64,000 nt of DNA. It comes from JAHEEL01 sp963836085 (GTDB lineage: Bacteria; Actinomycetota; Acidimicrobiia; Spongiisociales; UBA5794). The translations under genes and the position numbers were made by a program. Each line of letters begins with the position of its first letter. Within the stretch, counting starts at the first letter, position 1. The DNA lies in the NCBI GenBank assembly GCA_963836085.1, contig CAWIHT010000013.1, positions 124,001 through 188,000 of the forward strand, read 5' to 3'. Below are positions 60,810-64,000 of this stretch, in pieces. The notes below the pieces were generated by a model. That model was not told where the DNA came from, searched no databases, and worked only from the letters and a program-made list of their open reading frames with translations.

Positions 60810-62261
60810 CTAGGCCGGTTCCGGAACTGGGGACTCGTCCCAGACACCGCTTGCGAGATATCGCTCGATCGATGCCGCGGCGACGCGTCCGGCGCCCATC
60901 GCGAGGATCACCGTCGCTCCGCCGGTGACGATGTCCCCGCCGGCGAACACGCCCTGCATCGTGGTGCGTCCTGTCGATTCATCGACCGCCAGCGTTCCCC
61001 ACCGTGTCTGTTCGAGGCGCGATTCGGTTGCCGGCAGAAGCGGGTTCGGGGCGTTGCCGATTGCGACGATGACCACGTCCGCCGGCAGGTCGTAGATGTC
61101 TCCTTCGATCGGAACAGGGCGCCTCCGACCCGAGTCGTCCGGTTCGCCGAGTTCCATCCGCTGGAGCCGAACGCCGGTGAGCCAACCTTCGTCACTCCCG
61201 AGCAACTCCACGGGGGACACGAGGAAGTCGAATACGATCCCTTCCTCCTTCGCATGGTGGATCTCCTCGACGCGAGCCGGCATCTCTGCCTCGGTCCGCC
61301 GGTAGGCGATCCGGACTTCCTCAGCACCGAGCCGCAACGGAGTTCGAGCACTGTCCATGGCGGTGTTCCCGCCACCGAACACAACGACGCGTTTCCCGGT
61401 GAGATCGAGCACGGGCGTCTCGGCATCATCCCGATAGGCACCCATCAAGTTGACGCGGGTCAGGAACTCGTTCGCCGAGTAGACGCCGATGAGGTTCTCG
61501 CCGTCGACGTTCAGGAAACGGGGGAGTCCGGCACCCACGCCGACGAACACGGCGTCGTAGCCCTCATCCGTGAGGAGTTCCTCAACGGTTGTTGTGCGAC
61601 CGATGATGGCGTTGGTCTCGACTTCGACTCCCAACGCCTTCAGCCCATCGATCTCGGAGGCGACGATGTCCTTTGGGAGGCGGAATTCCGGTATCCCGTA
61701 GACGAGCACACCACCCGGCTGGTGGAGGGCTTCGAAGATCGTGACCTTGTGGCCGCTCTTCGCAAGATCTGCGGCGCAGGCGAGTCCCGCAGGTCCGCTC
61801 CCCACGATGGCGACGCTCTTGCCAGATGCCTCGACCGGCTCAACAGGCGGTTCGAGGCCGTATCGACGGACCGTGTCGGCAACGTAGCGCTCGAGGTGAC
61901 CGATCGCGATGGGCTTGTTCTTCTTGTCCAGGACGCAGGTGCCCTCGCATTGTGCCTCCTGAGGGCAGACCCGGCCGCAGATGGCGGGGAGCAGGCTGTC
62001 CATGCGGATGACGTCGGCCGCACCGCGAATGTCGCCGTTTGCGACTCGTTCGATGAACTGGTCAATCTGGATATTCACCGGGCATCCGTCGATGCACGTC
62101 GGGGTCTTGCATTGCAGGCAGCGCATCGCCTCGACGGTGGCCTGCTCCGGTGTCAGTCCGTCGTTGACCTCGACGAAGTTGGTGGCTCGAACGAGTGGAT
62201 CCTGTTCGGGCATCGAGACCCGGTCGAGCTTGTTCAGCGTCCGGCGAGGCACCTTGATCAC
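60810..62261 (-). CDS. nfnB: NADPH-dependent glutamate synthase small-subunit-like oxidoreductase (NfnB / GltA type)
   Basis: A 483-residue flavoprotein. The N-terminal Fe-S domain has CLQCKTPTCIDGCPV and CGRVCPQEAQCEGTC for two [4Fe-4S] clusters. FAD binding is VAIVGSGPAGLACAADL, and NAD(P)H binding is VVVFGGGNTAMDSART; the FAD-closing motif is GVFAGGDIVTGGATV. Length and the gene immediately upstream (nfnA-like) identify it as the large subunit of NfnAB-type ferredoxin:NADP transhydrogenase, or the related archaeal/anaerobe glutamate synthase. Its ATG overlaps the upstream gene's TGA. Confidence 0.9.
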   Translation of the reverse strand: MIKVPRRTLNKLDRVSMPEQDPLVRATNFVEVNDGLTPEQATVEAMRCLQCKTPTCIDGCPVNIQIDQFIERVANGDIRGAADVIRMDSLLPAICGRVCPQEAQCEGTCVLDKKNKPIAIGHLERYVADTVRRYGLEPPVEPVEASGKSVAIVGSGPAGLACAADLAKSGHKVTIFEALHQPGGVLVYGIPEFRLPKDIVASEIDGLKALGVEVETNAIIGRTTTVEELLTDEGYDAVFVGVGAGLPRFLNVDGENLIGVYSANEFLTRVNLMGAYRDDAETPVLDLTGKRVVVFGGGNTAMDSARTPLRLGAEEVRIAYRRTEAEMPARVEEIHHAKEEGIVFDFLVSPVELLGSDEGWLTGVRLQRMELGEPDDSGRRRPVPIEGDIYDLPADVVIVAIGNAPNPLLPATESRLEQTRWGTLAVDESTGRTTMQGVFAGGDIVTGGATVILAMGAGRVAAASIERYLASGVWDESPVPEPA

Positions 62262-63147
62262 GGCGCGGCCTCCGTCTCACAGGCACCGCGTACTTCGGCG
62301 AGGAGTTGCTCATGGTGCACGGCATCGAGCGATTCGAGATCGTCCATTCGCTCTGCCTCGAACGCCCGATACGACGTGTTTCTCCGTTGGAGGAGTTGGA
62401 AGTCGACCTGATGGGCGTCGAACTCGGGGCCGTCGACGCAGGCAAACTTGGTCTCACCACCGACTTCCACCCGGCAGCCACCGCACATGCCGGTTCCATC
62501 GACCATGATCGGATTCAGCGATGCGATGGTCTCGATGCCCTTCGACCGCGTGACCTCGGCAACGGCTCCCATCATCGGCACCGGACCGGTGGCGAATACG
62601 ACGCCCACGTCTTCTGCTTCGACTACATCGGCCAGTGCCTCCGTGACGAACCCCTTCCTCCCGTACGAGCCGTCGTCAGTGCACGGGATCACCTCGATAC
62701 CGTGAGCCGCCAGATCGATCCTCCAGCAAGACGTACTCGCGGCTTCGACCGCCAACGATCGCGATGACTCGGTTGCCGGCCTCGACGAGTGCGCGAGCGA
62801 TGGGATAGGCGATCGCCGTTCCGAGTCCGCCACCGACGACGACGGCGGTGCCGTACTCCTCGATCTCCGACGCACGACCAAGGGGACCGGCAACGTCCTC
62901 GAGGTGATCCCCGGCTTCCAATTCGCTCATCAGGGTCGTCGTTCGGCCGATCGCCTGGACGAAGAGGGTGATCGATCCGGCCGTCGGGATCCGACTCGGC
63001 GATCGTCAACGGGATGCGTTCACCGTTGGGCGTGACCCGTACGATCACGAACTGGCCCGCTTGATGCTTCCTCGCGATCTTCGGCGCCGCAACGACGATC
63101 CGACGGACGTCGGGCGCAATGGATTCTGCTTCGATGATCACGTACAT
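62258..63147 (-). pseudogene. nfnA: NfnA-type ferredoxin-NADP reductase subunit, two frameshifts
   Basis: Three consecutive frames make one protein of about 295 residues. Piece 1 (63147 to about 62985) reads MYVIIEAESIAPDVRRIVV and IPLTIAESDPDG. Piece 2 (about 62984-62722) reads SITLFVQAIG and TAVVVGGGLGTAIAYPIARA. Piece 3 (about 62721-62258) reads IDLAAHGIEVIPCTDDGSYG, VVFATGPVPMMGAV and the [2Fe-2S] motif GTGMCGGCRVEVGGETKFAC. Each shift is one extra or two missing bases. GGAGG fixes ATG 63147. It overlaps nfnB by four bases and forms the FAD/[2Fe-2S] partner subunit. Confidence 0.8.
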
Positions 63148-63330
63148 CGCCACCTCCGTTTTCCAGTGTGGATCACACCTTCGTTCGTGGGTAGGGCCGA
63201 TAGACGGGATCGGCCGTCAACTCCGCCTCAGTCTCCTGCAGTGACGATCCATGATCAGATCCGGACGTTCGACCCTTCCCGGCCACGGCTCTAGGCGATA
63301 CGCTGACGCGGACACTTGAGGAGGTACGAG

Positions 63331-63774
63331 GTGGAAGGTTGGCATCCAACAGTCATCGTCGTCGGGGTCGATGGTTCCGAAGCTGCCATCGACGCGGTCC
63401 GGGTCGCGGTGGACGTCGCCTTGGCGCGGTCCGCAAAGCTCTACATCGTCACCGTCGTCCGTCCGCCCGAAGGCTGGTGGGGCATTGTCGGGGCGCCCCC
63501 GACTGCTGAGGCCCTCGGCGATTCGCTGTCGAACGCCCAACGCGACGTTCTCGACCGGGCGCTCAGGGCGGTCGACCTCACCGGCATCGACTACGAAACG
63601 CAGGAGGAGATCGGCGAGCCGTCCACACGGCTCATCGACGTCTGCAAGCGGGTCGATGCCGACGTCCTCGTCGTCGGCCGCCGCGGCGCAGGACGACTGA
63701 AGCGGATGATCGTTGGATCTGTCGCGAGCCACGTGATCCACGATGCCCCATGCCCCGTGCTGGTCGTGCCGTAG
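63331..63774 (+). CDS. Universal stress protein (UspA family)
   Basis: A 147-residue UspA-fold protein with VIVVGVDGSEAAIDAV at the N-terminus and the ATP-binding G-2x-G-9x-G(S/T) motif in VGRRGAGRLKRMIVGSVASHVI. It ends CPVLVVP as expected. GAGGAGG at 63318-63324 with a six-base spacer fixes GTG 63331. A TACGCT hexamer at 63299 may be its -10. It is divergent from nfnA. Confidence 0.92.
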   Translation: MEGWHPTVIVVGVDGSEAAIDAVRVAVDVALARSAKLYIVTVVRPPEGWWGIVGAPPTAEALGDSLSNAQRDVLDRALRAVDLTGIDYETQEEIGEPSTRLIDVCKRVDADVLVVGRRGAGRLKRMIVGSVASHVIHDAPCPVLVVP

Positions 63775-63803
63775 GGGGGTCGCCGGTTGCCGGTCGCCAG
63801 TCG

Positions 63804-63830
63804 GATTCCTTCCCCTGAAGGGGAGGAATC
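63804..63830 (+). terminator. Hairpin after the universal stress protein gene
   Basis: GATTCCTTCCCC and GGGGAGGAATC pair with one bulged T across a TGAA loop, 29 bases after the stop. There is no T-run, but the stem is strong and correctly placed. Confidence 0.5.
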
Positions 63831-63912
63831 GGCATAGCTCCTCAGCTCCTCCGCTCTCCGGCCGAAGGCCGAGGAGGTAGTCTCGCGACATCACCAAGCG
63901 GGGGACCGGTAG

Positions 63913-64000
63913 ATGAGTCGTTCCGATGCTCTCGAGGCATTCGCCAGGGCCTACACGAGGCGGATACCCGAGGATGAGGCGCCGCCGATTGACAGCGACC
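63913..64000 (+). CDS. Start of an unidentified gene, cut by window end
   Basis: An ATG at 63913 opens MSRSDALEAFARAYTRRIPE and stays open to the window edge (29 codons). A GGGGGA stretch lies about nine bases upstream. The piece is too short to identify. Confidence 0.35.
   Translation, partial: MSRSDALEAFARAYTRRIPEDEAPPIDSD

Noticed and set aside
37204..63803. A shared 13-base word CGACTGGCGACCG at 37204-37216 and, inverted, 63791-63803 in two intergenic regions
   Set aside because: The match does not extend beyond 13 bases and such GC-rich words recur by chance; not enough for a repeat family.

Overview
This is a 64 kb piece of a GC-rich, gene-dense bacterial chromosome, most likely an actinobacterium. 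The signs are two F420-type luciferase-like oxidoreductases, a BTAD/SARP regulator fused to a STAND NTPase, DUF6777, DUF5667 and DUF6629 proteins, frequent GTG/TTG starts and Thr-rich linkers on lipoproteins. Acidimicrobiia is my best guess, but that is inference. I found no rRNA, tRNA, CRISPR array, phage or insertion sequence. No gene-free stretch exceeds about 300 bases.

Region 1 (1-6683) is a sugar-phosphate salvage locus. It holds mtnK (cut by the window edge), mtnA, a split transketolase and a RuBisCO-like protein, with stop/start overlaps or gaps of 8 nt or less. A SorC-type regulator faces it, and an RbsD-type mutarotase diverges from the regulator across a palindromic operator candidate. 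I read this as a possible route for 5-methylthioribose or 5-deoxyribose that uses a RuBisCO-like isomerase and a transketolase; no standard methionine-salvage enzyme follows in the visible part. Region 2 (6.9-21 kb) holds a PLP decarboxylase/membrane protein/SDR operon, DUF429, rmuC, a Crp regulator, a RecB-like/RNase H nuclease, the TrkH-TrkA potassium system, and a secreted-protein/ECF sigma/DUF5667 locus.

Region 3 (22-34 kb) is rich in envelope proteins: zinc-ribbon membrane proteins (one with DUF6777), secreted coiled-coil and lipoproteins, an S1C protease lipoprotein, a parvulin lipoprotein, an MFS carrier and an MMPL/RND transporter. Region 4 (34-52.7 kb) is mostly housekeeping and accessory: glgX, a two-component system, two F420 oxidoreductases, EamA/RarD transporters, a UvrD-type helicase, an orphan solute-binding lipoprotein, DUF389 and azlCD. 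A 46-49 bp repeat occurs three times (11757, 43219, 46229), twice immediately after a stop codon and once 25 nt after one.

Region 5 (52.7-64 kb) is the most unusual and also the least reliable in sequence. typA carries an inserted imperfect copy of its own 5' region, and removing 349 bases restores a normal gene. A membrane protein made of 23-residue repeats follows. Next comes a 1,086-residue protein that fuses a SARP DNA-binding head, a STAND NTPase, one membrane span and an extracytoplasmic BMP/PnrA-type ligand-binding domain; it is interrupted by two single-base deletions. A cytochrome c lipoprotein and nfnA are also frameshifted, while nfnB and a universal stress protein are intact. The concentration of indels here, with none recognised in the first 54 kb, suggests consensus or assembly errors in an environmental genome rather than true decay.
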